A stretch of DNA of 64,000 bases from Gammaproteobacteria bacterium (GCA_030432755.1 JAUILZ010000013.1:49808-113807), one strand, 5' to 3'; counted from the first letter of the stretch, positions 9,568 through 18,879 are shown. Made by a program: numbers and translations. The notes: a model not told the origin generated them from the sequence alone.

Positions 9568-12000
9568 ATGGTAGCAAACACACCACTTCCAGCAGAAAAG
9601 CTCTACGCGAGGTGCGACCCGGCGGACCTTGGATTCGACACCACCGCGGCACTGGATCCGCCCGACGATACGATCGGCCAGGATCGGGCGCTCGCGGCTT
9701 TGCAATACGGGGTGCATGCCGTGGGCGAAGGCACCAACGTGTTCGCTCTCGGGCCACCGGGTATCCACAAGCACGACATCGTAAAGCGCATCCTGGAACG
9801 CGAAGCCGTCAAGCGACCGGTATCTTCGGACTGGTGCTATGTGTACAACTTCACCCAGCCGCACAAACCGAATGCGCTCGAGCTTCCACCGGGGCGTGCG
9901 GCCAGGTTGCGGCTGGACATGGAGCAGCTGATTGAAGATCTGGGCAGCGTAATCCCGGCGGCCTTCCAGACAGAGGATTATCAGTCCCGCATCGAGGAAC
10001 TGGAGCGTGATTTTGCCGGTCGGCGGGACAATGCGTTGCTCAAACTATCGGAAGAGGCGAAGCAGAATAACATCCGCTTTCTGCACACCCATTCGGGATT
10101 CGCCTTTGCACCCATGGACACGCATGGGGAGGTGATCGAACCGGATGCGTTCAAACGAATGCTCAAGGAGGACCAGGCCAGGATCCAGGAGCGCATCGAG
10201 GAATTGCAGCGCAAGCTGCAGAAGATCATCCGCCAGCTACCGGCGTGGCAGAAGGAGACCCGGGAAAAGGCCAAGGAGATCGATCGCGAGATCGCTCGCA
10301 ACGCCGTGGGACATCTGATCGAAGGGCTGAAGTCCTCCCACGGAGACCTGCCCGAAGTCGTCCAGTACCTGGGCGATGTCGAAAAAGATGTCATTGAACA
10401 CGTACGCGAATTCAGGGATGACGGAGAAGCGACTCCCACCTTTATGTTCGGCGATCATTCAGGGAAAGCGGATGCGCTCAGGCGATACAAGGTAAACGTC
10501 ATCGTGGAACACGAACCGGACAGTGACTGCGCCGCGGTGGTATACCAGGACTCGCCCTCCTACACCAATCTCGTCGGGCGCATCGAGTACCAGTCCCGAA
10601 TGGGAGCGCTGATCACGGAGTTCACCCTGATCAAGGCCGGCGACCTGCATCGTGCGAACGGTGGCTACCTGATCCTCGATGCCGACCGGATACTGCGCCA
10701 ACCGTTCGCCTGGGAGGGCCTGAAGCGGGCCCTGCGGGCCCGCGAGATCCACATCGAGCCCATGGAACGGGTCTACGGGTTGATGAGCACAGTTTCACTG
10801 GAACCCGAGCCGATACCGCTCGATGTCAAGGTCGTCCTGGTGGGCGACCGGCGCCTGTACTACCTGATGAACCACTACGATCCGGATTTCGCGGACCTGT
10901 TCAGCGTGGCGGCCGATTTCAATGACGTGATGCAGCGCGAGCCCGAATCGGTATCCGAGTTCGCCCGCCTGATCGCACGCACCGTCAGGGATCAGGGGCT
11001 CAGACCGCTCGACGCGGAAGCCGTGGCACGCATGATCGAACACAGTTCCCGGCTAGCCGGGGACTCCCGGAAGCTATCCATCAACATGCGCGCGATGTTC
11101 GACCTTCTGCGTGAATCGGACTATCAGGCTGGCATGGCCGGTTCCGAAGTCATCCAGAGGAAGAATGTGCAACAGGCAATCGATGCCAGGGTTAACCGCC
11201 ACGACCGACTACGCGAGGCCACCTGCGAGGCGATCGAACGCGGCCTGATAAAGATCGACACCAGCGGTGAAAAGGTCGGCCAGATCAATGGTCTCGCCGT
11301 GCTCGACCTTGGTGACTATTCCTTCGGTCAACCATCACGTATCACTGTCACCACGCGCCTCGGGGATGGCAGTTTCCTCGATATCCAGCGCGAATCTGAA
11401 ATGGGCGGCAATCTCCATTCCAAGGGAGTGCTCATCCTCACCCAGTACCTGTCGTCCCGCTACGCGCGTGACTATCCCTTGTCATTGTCGGCCAGCATCG
11501 CATTCGAACAATCGTATGGCATGGTCGACGGCGACAGTGCCTCGCTGGCGGAATTGTGCGCCTTGCTGTCATCCATCTCGGAAATCCCCATCCGCCAGGC
11601 ATTCGCGGTCACCGGGTCAGTAAACCAGCGTGGGGAGGCGCAGGCCATAGGCGGCGTGAACCAGAAGATCGAGGGATTTTTCGACATCTGCGTGCTCGAC
11701 GGTCTCGACGGCAACCACGGTGTCATCATCCCCGCATCAAACGTTCCACACCTGATGTTGCGACACGATGTCGTTGCGGCCGTGGAAGCCGGGAGGTTCT
11801 CTATCCACGCGGTCGATACCGTGGACCAGGCGATCGAGCTGCTCACGGGCGTGCCCGCGGGCGCAATGGACGGCGAGGGTGCCTTTGAGAAGGACAGTGT
11901 GAATCACCGTGTGGAACAGGGGCTTGTCTGGTTCGCCCTGCGGCGACGCGAATGGAGCCAACCTGCAGGACAGGAACCGGAGGGAGAGAGCGGAGGGTGA
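9568..12000 (+). CDS. Lon-family ATP-dependent protease (AAA_32/LonB-like, 'Lon-related' type)
   Basis: Cytoplasmic AAA+ serine protease of the Lon-related group with an N-terminal AAA_32 region instead of the LonA substrate domain. The start 'PLPAEKLYARCDPADLGF' is typical of that group. A helical insert (about residues 170-290) interrupts the ATPase. The C-terminal protease domain has the Ser-Lys dyad in 'VDGDSASLAEL' and 'GGVNQKIEGFF'. The P-loop is odd: 'GPPGIHKHD' (residues 62-70) has His where Lon has Gly and Thr/Ser around the lysine. I prefer the ATG at 9568 over an in-frame TTG at 9550. The stop overlaps the GTG of the following gene. The 193-nt gap before it holds a small GGAGG/CCTCC hairpin (9380-9394) and nothing else I can name. 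Confidence 0.92.
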   Translation: MVANTPLPAEKLYARCDPADLGFDTTAALDPPDDTIGQDRALAALQYGVHAVGEGTNVFALGPPGIHKHDIVKRILEREAVKRPVSSDWCYVYNFTQPHKPNALELPPGRAARLRLDMEQLIEDLGSVIPAAFQTEDYQSRIEELERDFAGRRDNALLKLSEEAKQNNIRFLHTHSGFAFAPMDTHGEVIEPDAFKRMLKEDQARIQERIEELQRKLQKIIRQLPAWQKETREKAKEIDREIARNAVGHLIEGLKSSHGDLPEVVQYLGDVEKDVIEHVREFRDDGEATPTFMFGDHSGKADALRRYKVNVIVEHEPDSDCAAVVYQDSPSYTNLVGRIEYQSRMGALITEFTLIKAGDLHRANGGYLILDADRILRQPFAWEGLKRALRAREIHIEPMERVYGLMSTVSLEPEPIPLDVKVVLVGDRRLYYLMNHYDPDFADLFSVAADFNDVMQREPESVSEFARLIARTVRDQGLRPLDAEAVARMIEHSSRLAGDSRKLSINMRAMFDLLRESDYQAGMAGSEVIQRKNVQQAIDARVNRHDRLREATCEAIERGLIKIDTSGEKVGQINGLAVLDLGDYSFGQPSRITVTTRLGDGSFLDIQRESEMGGNLHSKGVLILTQYLSSRYARDYPLSLSASIAFEQSYGMVDGDSASLAELCALLSSISEIPIRQAFAVTGSVNQRGEAQAIGGVNQKIEGFFDICVLDGLDGNHGVIIPASNVPHLMLRHDVVAAVEAGRFSIHAVDTVDQAIELLTGVPAGAMDGEGAFEKDSVNHRVEQGLVWFALRRREWSQPAGQEPEGESGG

Positions 12001-12773
12001 GCAGTCCGGCGATTCCCGACGTTCGGCGCGTGCTGCTGGCGATCAACACGCTGGAGGATCGCTCCGATGCCCTGGAAGTGGCCGCGGAGTTCGCCGCCCT
12101 GCTGAAAACGGAGTTGTCGGTGTTGCTGGTCGATGACATTAATCTCCTCAGACTCGCGGAGTTACCGTTCGCCAGGGAAATGGACCGCACTAGCGGCGCC
12201 CTGCGCCCGCTGGATACCGCGCGTCTCACGGGAACACTGGAATCCAATGCCGCCAAGCTCAGGCTGCGCCTGGATGAGGAATCACGGCGACACAGGGTGA
12301 CCGTGTCCACCCGGGTCGTGCAGGGTCATTTCGTGGCCATGGCCAGGGAATCAGCAGAGGCGCAGGATATCCTGGTGCTGAGCCAATCCGGCCAACCATA
12401 CCTGACCAGAGTGCGGGTTAGGGCTCCGGGTCTCGCCAGGGAGCCGATCTGGACCTACTACGACGGTTCCGCCGGCGCGCGCCGCGGGCTCTCCCTCGCC
12501 ATGGTCCTTACCGGGGGGACGGATCGCGAGACGGTCATATTGTCTGATCGAAACTTCGACAACAAATCCATCCAAAGCGAGGTGGCCAGACTCACGGGTG
12601 ACCGCGAGTGGGTGGGGGGTTGCAGGGTCCTTGCCACGACCGACCGGGCCGGCATTGAAGATACCCTGCGCTCACGGGGATGCGCGGTGCTGATCTTGCC
12701 ACGTGAGTTGGAGGAAGGCGATACGGAGGCCGGCGCGCTGGGATTGATCGGAGGCCCACGTATCCTCGCCTGA
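11997..12773 (+). CDS. Universal-stress-protein-like protein
   Basis: A 258-residue protein whose N-terminal half has the alpha/beta layout of UspA domains: 'VRRVLLAINTLEDRSDALEVAA', then a strand 'ELSVLLVDD' and a later 'AQDILVLSQSG'. The second half ('AMVLTGGTDRETVILSD', 'RSRGCAVLILPREL') looks like a degenerate second repeat. The ATP-binding G-2x-G-9x-G(S/T) motif of ATP-type Usps is not clear. Start is a GTG in a GTGA overlap with the Lon-like gene, with a purine-rich GGAGGGAGAGAG-type tract just upstream, so the two proteins are made together. A role in stress response is inferred only from the fold and the protease partner. It is convergent with the dehydrogenase operon. Confidence 0.65.
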   Translation: MSSPAIPDVRRVLLAINTLEDRSDALEVAAEFAALLKTELSVLLVDDINLLRLAELPFAREMDRTSGALRPLDTARLTGTLESNAAKLRLRLDEESRRHRVTVSTRVVQGHFVAMARESAEAQDILVLSQSGQPYLTRVRVRAPGLAREPIWTYYDGSAGARRGLSLAMVLTGGTDRETVILSDRNFDNKSIQSEVARLTGDREWVGGCRVLATTDRAGIEDTLRSRGCAVLILPRELEEGDTEAGALGLIGGPRILA

Positions 12774-12814
12774 TACGAAAACCGGAGTCCGGCACCAGTG
12801 CATTCCCGCTCCCG

Positions 12815-13924
12815 CTAGCCCCAGCGGCGCAGGTTCGCCGCGGACCTTACCCGTTCCTCCGCCATGGCAATGGCAGCCACGCGAGGCAATTCACCTCCTC
12901 GTTTCATCCGTTCCAGCATCTCCGTCGTGTTAGCCCGTATCTTCTCTTCGATGGCAAGGAAAGCCTGATCCTGCGTTCCCCCGTGATACTCCACCCCGCC
13001 GCAGATCACGCCGCCGGCATTGGCGATGAAATCGGGAATGCACAATACGTTCCGGGCCGCCAGGGCGGCTTCGGCATCCACTGTGACACCGATGTTGGCT
13101 CCCTGGATGATCAGCCTCGCACGCACCTGGTCGACATTTCCCGCGTGGATCACATCGGGGCGAGCCGCCGGAATCCAGATATCGCAATCGATTCCGATGA
13201 TGGCATCGGTTCCCCTGACCTTGCCACCGTCAAGGTCAGTGACATGGCCGCCGGATCGTTTGAGATCCACCAGGGCGTCCACGTCCAGTCCGTCCGGCTC
13301 GACGATGGTGCCACGGGAGTCCGCCGCTGCGACCAGTACCGCGCCTTTCTGAGCCAGGAACCGTGCTGCGTGTGCACCGACCGAGCCAAAACCCTGTACC
13401 GCGACCCGCGCGCCTTCAAGTTCGATTCCCGCTACCTGTTTCGCAACTTCAGCGACTACCGCCAGGCCAAAGCCGGTGGCGCCGATTTCGTCGAGTGGAA
13501 TGCCACCTATCTCCCGCGGGAGGCCGACGGAACGACCGATCTCATCCTGCACCCAGGCCATCGCATGCTCGTTGGTTCCCATGTCGGGGCCGGGGATATA
13601 GTCGACCATTGGTTCGATGGCGCAGGCGAAGGCGCGAATCAGTTCTTCCTTGCGTCGCGGTTCCATTGATGGATCGCCAAAAATCACTGACTTGCCGCCA
13701 CCGTGGGGGAGCCCCGCAGCGGCATTCTTGTAGGTCATCGCCCGTGCAAGGCGGAAGCATTCCTCCAGCGAAACATCCGGCGCCATCCGGACGCCACCGA
13801 TGGCAGGGCCCGCGGCAACATTGTCCACCACCAGGATCGCGCGCAGGCCCACCCGGGGGCGGTGAATATGCAATATGGATTGCGGGCCGAGTTCGTCACA
13901 AAACCGAAAACCCCCTGTGCTCAT
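12815..13924 (-). CDS. Glu/Leu/Phe/Val-type NAD(P)-dependent amino-acid dehydrogenase
   Basis: Oxidative deamination of an amino acid to its 2-oxo acid. The catalytic motif 'TYKNAAAGLPHGGGKSV' supplies the two active-site lysines (K66, K78), 'PGPDMGTNEHAM' the catalytic Asp, and 'VAVQGFGSVGAHAA' the Rossmann glycine loop. At 369 residues it is shorter than glutamate dehydrogenases (about 420 or more) and closer to leucine/valine/phenylalanine dehydrogenases. It is the last gene of the 2-oxoacid dehydrogenase operon, 10 nt after the E2 gene, with a clear AGGAGAG ribosome-binding site. The natural reading is that it makes the branched-chain 2-oxo acids that the complex then decarboxylates. The exact substrate is an inference from size and context. 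Confidence 0.88.
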   Translation of the reverse strand: MSTGGFRFCDELGPQSILHIHRPRVGLRAILVVDNVAAGPAIGGVRMAPDVSLEECFRLARAMTYKNAAAGLPHGGGKSVIFGDPSMEPRRKEELIRAFACAIEPMVDYIPGPDMGTNEHAMAWVQDEIGRSVGLPREIGGIPLDEIGATGFGLAVVAEVAKQVAGIELEGARVAVQGFGSVGAHAARFLAQKGAVLVAAADSRGTIVEPDGLDVDALVDLKRSGGHVTDLDGGKVRGTDAIIGIDCDIWIPAARPDVIHAGNVDQVRARLIIQGANIGVTVDAEAALAARNVLCIPDFIANAGGVICGGVEYHGGTQDQAFLAIEEKIRANTTEMLERMKRGGELPRVAAIAMAEERVRSAANLRRWG

Positions 13925-13934
13925 CTTTCTCTCC

Positions 13935-15023
13935 TCAATGACCGGATTCCAGGTCCAAGACCACGGCGCCCAGGAACCGCGCCGCTTCCACCCCCGTCAC
14001 GACCCGGTGATCGAAACTGAGCGACAGTGGCAATACCCGATGAATGGCGGGCGCATCTCCCGCGACCACGTTCCGTTTTTCGATCCGCCCTGCGCCCAGT
14101 ATGGCGACCTGGGGCGGTACGATGACCAGGTTCGCGAAGCGCCCCCCGAACATACCGAAATTCGAGAGGGTGATGGTCTGGCCCACGAGTTCGTCGTGGG
14201 GAATCCTGCGGGCTTCGATATCCTGTTTCATCCGTTCAAGACCCTGCCTGAGATCTGACGGATTCCTTCCCCCGACATCGCGCATGACTGGCGCGAACAG
14301 GCCATCATCCGTCTCCATGGCAATCCCGACATCGATGCGTCGATGCAGTTTCCGGGTCATGCTCCCCGTATCGAACCAGGCGTTCAGGGCCGGGGAAGCC
14401 CTGCAGCCGGCGGACACCGCGCGAAGGAGCCGCGCGGTGATATCCGTGCCCGGTTCCCAGGCGTCCACGTCCGCCTCGTCCATCATCGTGGCATGGACCA
14501 CCTCTCTTCCCGCGCGTTCCATGTTGCGGAACATGGCGCGGCGAACACCACGAATGGCGGCGCCATTGTCCGCCGCGGATTGTTGCGCCCTTTCCACGTC
14601 TTCACTGGTGATCGATTCTCCCGGACCCGTCGGGATCACGCTGGAAAGATCAATACCAAGCTCCCTTGCCAGCCGACGCACCGCGGGTGTGGCCCTGGTT
14701 CTTACCGGTGGCTCCAATTGCGGCGTGATATCCGGGGTTTCCCCGGCCGGCACGTCGCCGACGATGGCGCCCCGGTCGGCGCTACCGGCTGTGGAAAACT
14801 CCACCAGCGGCGCCCCGACGGCGACCATGTCTCCCGCTTCCCCGTGCAGCGCGGCGATATGCCCGGATTGCGGTGACGGCACCTCCACCACCGCCTTGTC
14901 GGTTTCCACCGAGACCAGCGGCTGGCCGGTGACGACGTGATCGCCCACGTTCACGTGCCAGCCGACGATCTCGACTTCCGTCAGGCCCTCGCCTAGATCG
15001 GGAGTGTGAAATACAGGGTCCAT
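13935..15023 (-). CDS. Dihydrolipoamide acyltransferase (E2) of a 2-oxoacid dehydrogenase complex
   Basis: Core acyltransferase of a PDH/BCKDH-type complex. The lipoyl domain spans about residues 3-77 with the lipoylated K43 in 'VETDKAVVEVPS'. A peripheral-subunit-binding domain follows ('ATPAVRRLARELGIDLSSV'), then a compact catalytic domain. The catalytic motif near the C-terminus reads 'SFDHRVVTGVEAARF': the His is kept but the canonical HxxxDG Asp is Thr. At 362 residues, with one lipoyl domain, it is short for an E2. The ATG at 15023 begins 8 nt after the E1beta stop. A longer upstream frame lies inside E1beta and lacks E2 similarity. No E3 (lipoamide dehydrogenase) gene is in the window. 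Confidence 0.93.
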   Translation of the reverse strand: MDPVFHTPDLGEGLTEVEIVGWHVNVGDHVVTGQPLVSVETDKAVVEVPSPQSGHIAALHGEAGDMVAVGAPLVEFSTAGSADRGAIVGDVPAGETPDITPQLEPPVRTRATPAVRRLARELGIDLSSVIPTGPGESITSEDVERAQQSAADNGAAIRGVRRAMFRNMERAGREVVHATMMDEADVDAWEPGTDITARLLRAVSAGCRASPALNAWFDTGSMTRKLHRRIDVGIAMETDDGLFAPVMRDVGGRNPSDLRQGLERMKQDIEARRIPHDELVGQTITLSNFGMFGGRFANLVIVPPQVAILGAGRIEKRNVVAGDAPAIHRVLPLSLSFDHRVVTGVEAARFLGAVVLDLESGH

Positions 15024-15031
15024 GGTGGCGT

Positions 15032-16045
15032 TCAGCTGTAACTTGCCGTCCGGCGCGCAGCGGCCAGCACGCGCTCCACGTTTGGCAAGTACCGGGTCTC
15101 CAGCCGAGGAAGGGGCATGACGGTATCCCATCCCGCCACGCGCTCCACCGGGGCCAGCAGCTGCATCAATCCTTCGCATGCCAGTCGCGCTGCGATTTCG
15201 GCCCCGAAGCCACCGGTCAGCGGCGCTTCGTGGATGATAACGCAGCGCCCGGTCTTCCCCACCGAGTCGAGGATGGTACTCATATCGAGTGGCTTGAGCG
15301 TTGCCACGTCAATAACTTCGGCCTCCACGCCTTCTCCGGCGAGCATGTCCGCAGCTTCAATGGTTTCCTTCAACATCGCGCCCCAGCTCACCAGGGTGAT
15401 ATCCGACCCCTCCCGCAATTTGAAGCAATGGTCCATTGGCAACGGCCTGCCATCGTCGGTGACCGGCTCCCGGCGGGCACGGTAGAGGCGCTTCGGCTCG
15501 AGGAAGATCACCGGGTCCGGGTTCGCGATGGCTGCGAGAAGTAGACCGTAGGCCCGCGCCGGGGAGGACGGTATCACCACGCGGATGCCCGGGATGTGAG
15601 CGAACATTGCTTCCATGCTTTCCGAGTGATGTTCCGGGGCGTGTATCCCGCCTCCAAATGGCGCGCGCAGAACCATGGGACAGGTGAGCCTTCCCCTGGT
15701 ACGCGTGCGCAGGCGGGACGCATGGTTGACGATCTGGTCGATGGCCGGGTAGATGAAGCCCATGAACTGGATTTCGGCAACCGGCCGGAAACCCATGGCC
15801 GCGAGACCAACCGGCAGCCCGGCAATCAGGGCCTCGGATAGCGGGGTGTCCCGCACCCGATCTTTGCCAAAGCGGGCCTGCAGGCCATCGGTTGCGCGAA
15901 ACACGCCGCCATTGATACCAATGTCCTCGCCCAGCAGCACGATGGAATCATCCGCCACCATGGCGCTGGTGAGGGCATGGTTGATGGCTTCGACCATGTT
16001 CATGCCCGTATCCGTGGACCCTGGGTCGGCGGAAGCCGGGTTCAT
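15032..16045 (-). CDS. 2-oxoacid dehydrogenase E1 component, beta subunit
   Basis: Transketolase-like beta subunit that pairs with the upstream E1alpha to decarboxylate a 2-oxo acid on thiamine diphosphate. Recognisable blocks are 'ALTSAMVADDSIVLLGED', 'RDTPLSEALIAGLPVGLA', 'RAPFGGGIHAPEHHSES' and 'VIHEAPLTGGFGAEIAARL' (read as VIIHEAPLTGG). The length of 337 residues is typical. The ATG forms an ATGA overlap with the E1alpha stop, which decides the start against a longer frame reaching 16228. Sequence alone does not separate pyruvate from branched-chain specificity; the neighbouring Leu/Val-type dehydrogenase and acyl-CoA synthetase favour branched-chain or other amino-acid-derived 2-oxo acids. 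Confidence 0.94.
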   Translation of the reverse strand: MNPASADPGSTDTGMNMVEAINHALTSAMVADDSIVLLGEDIGINGGVFRATDGLQARFGKDRVRDTPLSEALIAGLPVGLAAMGFRPVAEIQFMGFIYPAIDQIVNHASRLRTRTRGRLTCPMVLRAPFGGGIHAPEHHSESMEAMFAHIPGIRVVIPSSPARAYGLLLAAIANPDPVIFLEPKRLYRARREPVTDDGRPLPMDHCFKLREGSDITLVSWGAMLKETIEAADMLAGEGVEAEVIDVATLKPLDMSTILDSVGKTGRCVIIHEAPLTGGFGAEIAARLACEGLMQLLAPVERVAGWDTVMPLPRLETRYLPNVERVLAAARRTASYS

Positions 16046-17115
16046 CGATCCCCCTCCTCGCCGAGTGCCATGCCGCGTTGCCCTGCGTAAGCGGACGGGA
16101 GTTTCTCGTGCAGGTAGTCGAAGATCGATTCCACCGGCTGGCTCTCCGTCGCCAGGTATTCCTCGACCGCTGCCTCCACCTCGGCGTGGCAGGACTCGAT
16201 CATTGTTTCCTCGTCTTCGCGGGTCCATTCGTGGGTCGTAGTCAGGAAGGCGCGCAGGCGGGCAACCGGTTCCTGCTTCCAGTGTCGGCCCACCTCCTCG
16301 TCGTCGCGGTAACGCGAGGCATCGTCCACTGTGGTGTGGTCGCCAAGTCGGTAGGTCAGGGCCTCGATCAGGGTAGGTCCACCTCCGGAGCGCGCTTTTT
16401 CCAGGGCCCGATTGGCTACCTCCCGTACCGCGAACACATCATTGCCGTCCACCTGGACCCCCTCGAAGCCGCTGGCCACGGCCTTCTGCGCCAGGGTCTC
16501 GCAGGCGGTCTGGGCGCTTCTCGGCACCGAGATAGACCATTCGTTGTTGCTCGCGACGAACACCACGGGCAGTGTCCAGGCCCCGCTGATGTTCATCGCC
16601 TCGTAGACATCCCCTTTCGACGTCGCCCCGTCCCCGAACACGCAGACCGCCACCCACGGTTCCCCCCGCAATTGTATCGCCAGGCCGACGCCCGCGGCGT
16701 GCGGGGCGTGGCTGCCCACCGGGATGCAGCAGGGAAAGTCGTGGCGGGCGCCGGAGAAATCCGAGCCGCGTTCGTCGCCGCCCCAGTACAGCAGCAACTC
16801 ATTCATCGTCACGCCGCGGCGAAGCTGCGCCCCGTGTTCGCGAAAGCTCGGCAACAGGACATCATCCCTTTCCATGGCGTCGGCGAGGCCCACGGCAACC
16901 GCTTCCTGCCCGAGACTGGAAGCATAGGTACCCAGACGCCCGGTACGTTGCAAGGCGATGGCCCTGGCGTCGAAGGCCCGGGTCAGCACCATCCAGCGGT
17001 ACATATCAATTACGCGGTTCCTGTCGCGGGCCACGTCCGGCGAGTCCCCGACCAGGACCCCGGCGGCGTCCAGCAACTGTATCCTGTCCACTGAGAATTC
17101 CGCTACCCTAGTCAT
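16042..17115 (-). CDS. 2-oxoacid dehydrogenase E1 component, alpha subunit (PdhA/BkdA-like)
   Basis: Thiamine-diphosphate-binding alpha subunit of the E1 heterotetramer. The ThDP/Mg motif runs from 'GDGATSKGD' (residues 161-169) to the 'NNEW' at 190-193. 'GRLGTYASSLGQEAVAVG' and 'PSFREHGAQLRRG' are conserved active-site blocks. At 357 residues it matches the PdhA-type alpha chains that are commonly annotated either as pyruvate or branched-chain enzymes. The start ATG overlaps the synthetase stop by 4 nt (ATGA), pointing to translational coupling. With E1beta and E2 it forms the core of an amino-acid or 2-oxo-acid degradation operon; the E3 subunit must come from elsewhere in the genome. Confidence 0.93.
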   Translation of the reverse strand: MTRVAEFSVDRIQLLDAAGVLVGDSPDVARDRNRVIDMYRWMVLTRAFDARAIALQRTGRLGTYASSLGQEAVAVGLADAMERDDVLLPSFREHGAQLRRGVTMNELLLYWGGDERGSDFSGARHDFPCCIPVGSHAPHAAGVGLAIQLRGEPWVAVCVFGDGATSKGDVYEAMNISGAWTLPVVFVASNNEWSISVPRSAQTACETLAQKAVASGFEGVQVDGNDVFAVREVANRALEKARSGGGPTLIEALTYRLGDHTTVDDASRYRDDEEVGRHWKQEPVARLRAFLTTTHEWTREDEETMIESCHAEVEAAVEEYLATESQPVESIFDYLHEKLPSAYAGQRGMALGEEGDR

Positions 17116-18824
17116 GCATGTTCCTTCGCAGTGCACCCGAGTTCCTCCGCCATCCGTTCGCGCATGACGAACTTCTGGACCTTGCCGGTAATCGTCATGG
17201 GAAACTCCTCCACAAAGCGGATATAGCGGGGTATCTTGAAGTATTCGAGTTTGCCCTGGCAGAAATCACGGATACCCTCTTCATCCACCGCATCTCCAGG
17301 TTGCAGCCTTATCCACGCGGCCACTTCCTCGCCATACTTTTTATCCGGTACGCCAAAGACCTCGACCTGCTCAACGGCTGGGTGGGTATAGAGAAAGGCC
17401 TCGATTTCCCGGGGGTAGATGTTTTCCCCGCCCCGTATCACCATGTCCTTGATACGTCCTTCGATGCGGACATAGCCATTGTCGTCCAGCGTGGCGATGT
17501 CGCCGCTGCGGATCCAGTGCGCTGCGTCGATCTCCTGGCTGGTGCGCTCGGGATCATCCCAATATCCCCGCATCACGCAATATCCCCGGGTACAGAGTTC
17601 CCCGGGTTCCCCCGGCGGCAGGATCCGGCCATCCTTGTCGACGATCTTGATCTCGGTATGCGGCAGGGCGCGTCCCACGGTACCGACACGCAGTTCCACG
17701 GGATCATCCACCAGGGTCTGGGTCGAAAGCGGGCCGGTTTCGGTCATGCCGTAGCCGATGGTGATGTCTTCCAGGTGCATCTCCTGCATCACCCGCTGCA
17801 TCAGTTCGACGGGACAGGGCGCGCCCGCCATGATCCCGGTGCGTAACGAAGACAGGTCCCGCCTGCCGAAATCCGGGTGGTCAAGTTCGGCGATGAACAT
17901 GGTGGGCACACCATGAATGGCGGTGCATCGTTCGGCTTCAACCGACTCCAGCACCGCCCCGGCGTCAAACCCGGCGGAGGGAAACACCATTGTGGCCCCG
18001 TGAGCCACACACAACAACGTGCCAAGCACCATGCCGAAACAATGGTACATGGGCACCGGGATACACAGCCTGTCCGCCTCGCTGAAGCGCATGATGCTTC
18101 CCGACAGCCAGGCATTGTTGACGATGTTGTGATGTGTCAGGGTCGCCGCTTTCGGAACCCCGGTGGTACCACTCGTAAACTGGATGTTGATCGGGTCATC
18201 GAAATCGAGTTGCGCCGAGACCTGGTCCAGGCGATCCAGCCACGCCTTGTTTGCCCCTGATACCACGTCCGGATATCGCAGAAAGCCGTCCACGGAGTCT
18301 TCTCCGAGATTGATGAGGATGTTCAGCGTGGGAAATCGATCAAGGCAAAGCGCTCCCGGCGTTCCGCTATGGAGTTCCGGGGCGATCCCCCGCAACATGG
18401 AGATGTAGTCGCTGCTCTTGAAACTTGTTGCCGTGACCAGGGCACGACATCCCGACTTGTTCAGGGCGTATTCGAGATTTGGTGCGCGGCTTGCCGGGTT
18501 GATATTCACCAGGATCAGGCCCGCGCAGGCCGTGCCGAACTGAACCACCACCCACTCCGCGCAATTCGGCGCCAGCATGCCCACCCGGTCTCCGGGCTCG
18601 AGGCCCAGTGCCAGCAGACCTGCGCCAATGGCATGGGCGTTGTCGCGTAATGTTGCCCATGTCCAGTGAACCTGCTGGTGCGGGATCACGAGGGCTTCCC
18701 CGTCCGGCCAGCGCCGGGCCGTGGCGTCCAGCAGGCCACCCACGGTCTGACCCATCAGTGGTTCAGGTGGCCCACCGTGAACGTAGCTCCGAGACAAATC
18801 CGTTTCCGCCATGGCAGTCGTCAT
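17112..18824 (-). CDS. AMP-dependent acyl-CoA synthetase (fatty-acyl-CoA ligase family)
   Basis: Adenylate-forming ligase that activates a carboxylic acid with ATP and CoA. The P-loop 'FTSGTTGVPKAATLTH', the 'YGMTETGPLS' A5-like motif, 'RSGDIATLDDNGYVRIEGR' and the C-terminal catalytic lysine in 'MTITGKVQKFVM' are intact. The product is about 570 residues, normal for the medium/long-chain acyl-CoA synthetase group. Three in-frame ATGs (18851, 18824, 18812) compete; I chose 18824, which has an AGGA a few nt upstream. It is the promoter-proximal gene of the five-gene operon and overlaps E1alpha by 4 nt. It could activate a branched or aryl acid whose catabolism joins the 2-oxoacid pathway, but the substrate cannot be read from sequence. 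Confidence 0.92.
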   Translation of the reverse strand: MTTAMAETDLSRSYVHGGPPEPLMGQTVGGLLDATARRWPDGEALVIPHQQVHWTWATLRDNAHAIGAGLLALGLEPGDRVGMLAPNCAEWVVVQFGTACAGLILVNINPASRAPNLEYALNKSGCRALVTATSFKSSDYISMLRGIAPELHSGTPGALCLDRFPTLNILINLGEDSVDGFLRYPDVVSGANKAWLDRLDQVSAQLDFDDPINIQFTSGTTGVPKAATLTHHNIVNNAWLSGSIMRFSEADRLCIPVPMYHCFGMVLGTLLCVAHGATMVFPSAGFDAGAVLESVEAERCTAIHGVPTMFIAELDHPDFGRRDLSSLRTGIMAGAPCPVELMQRVMQEMHLEDITIGYGMTETGPLSTQTLVDDPVELRVGTVGRALPHTEIKIVDKDGRILPPGEPGELCTRGYCVMRGYWDDPERTSQEIDAAHWIRSGDIATLDDNGYVRIEGRIKDMVIRGGENIYPREIEAFLYTHPAVEQVEVFGVPDKKYGEEVAAWIRLQPGDAVDEEGIRDFCQGKLEYFKIPRYIRFVEEFPMTITGKVQKFVMRERMAEELGCTAKEHA

Positions 18825-18879
18825 GTTCCTGCAGCCGATGCGGGTAGTCATTGATCCAGATCAACCCGGGGGCCACCTG

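Noticed and set aside
13935..15179. Longer start for the E2 gene
   Set aside because: It would overlap the E1beta gene by about 150 nt; the ATG at 15023 begins exactly at the lipoyl domain.
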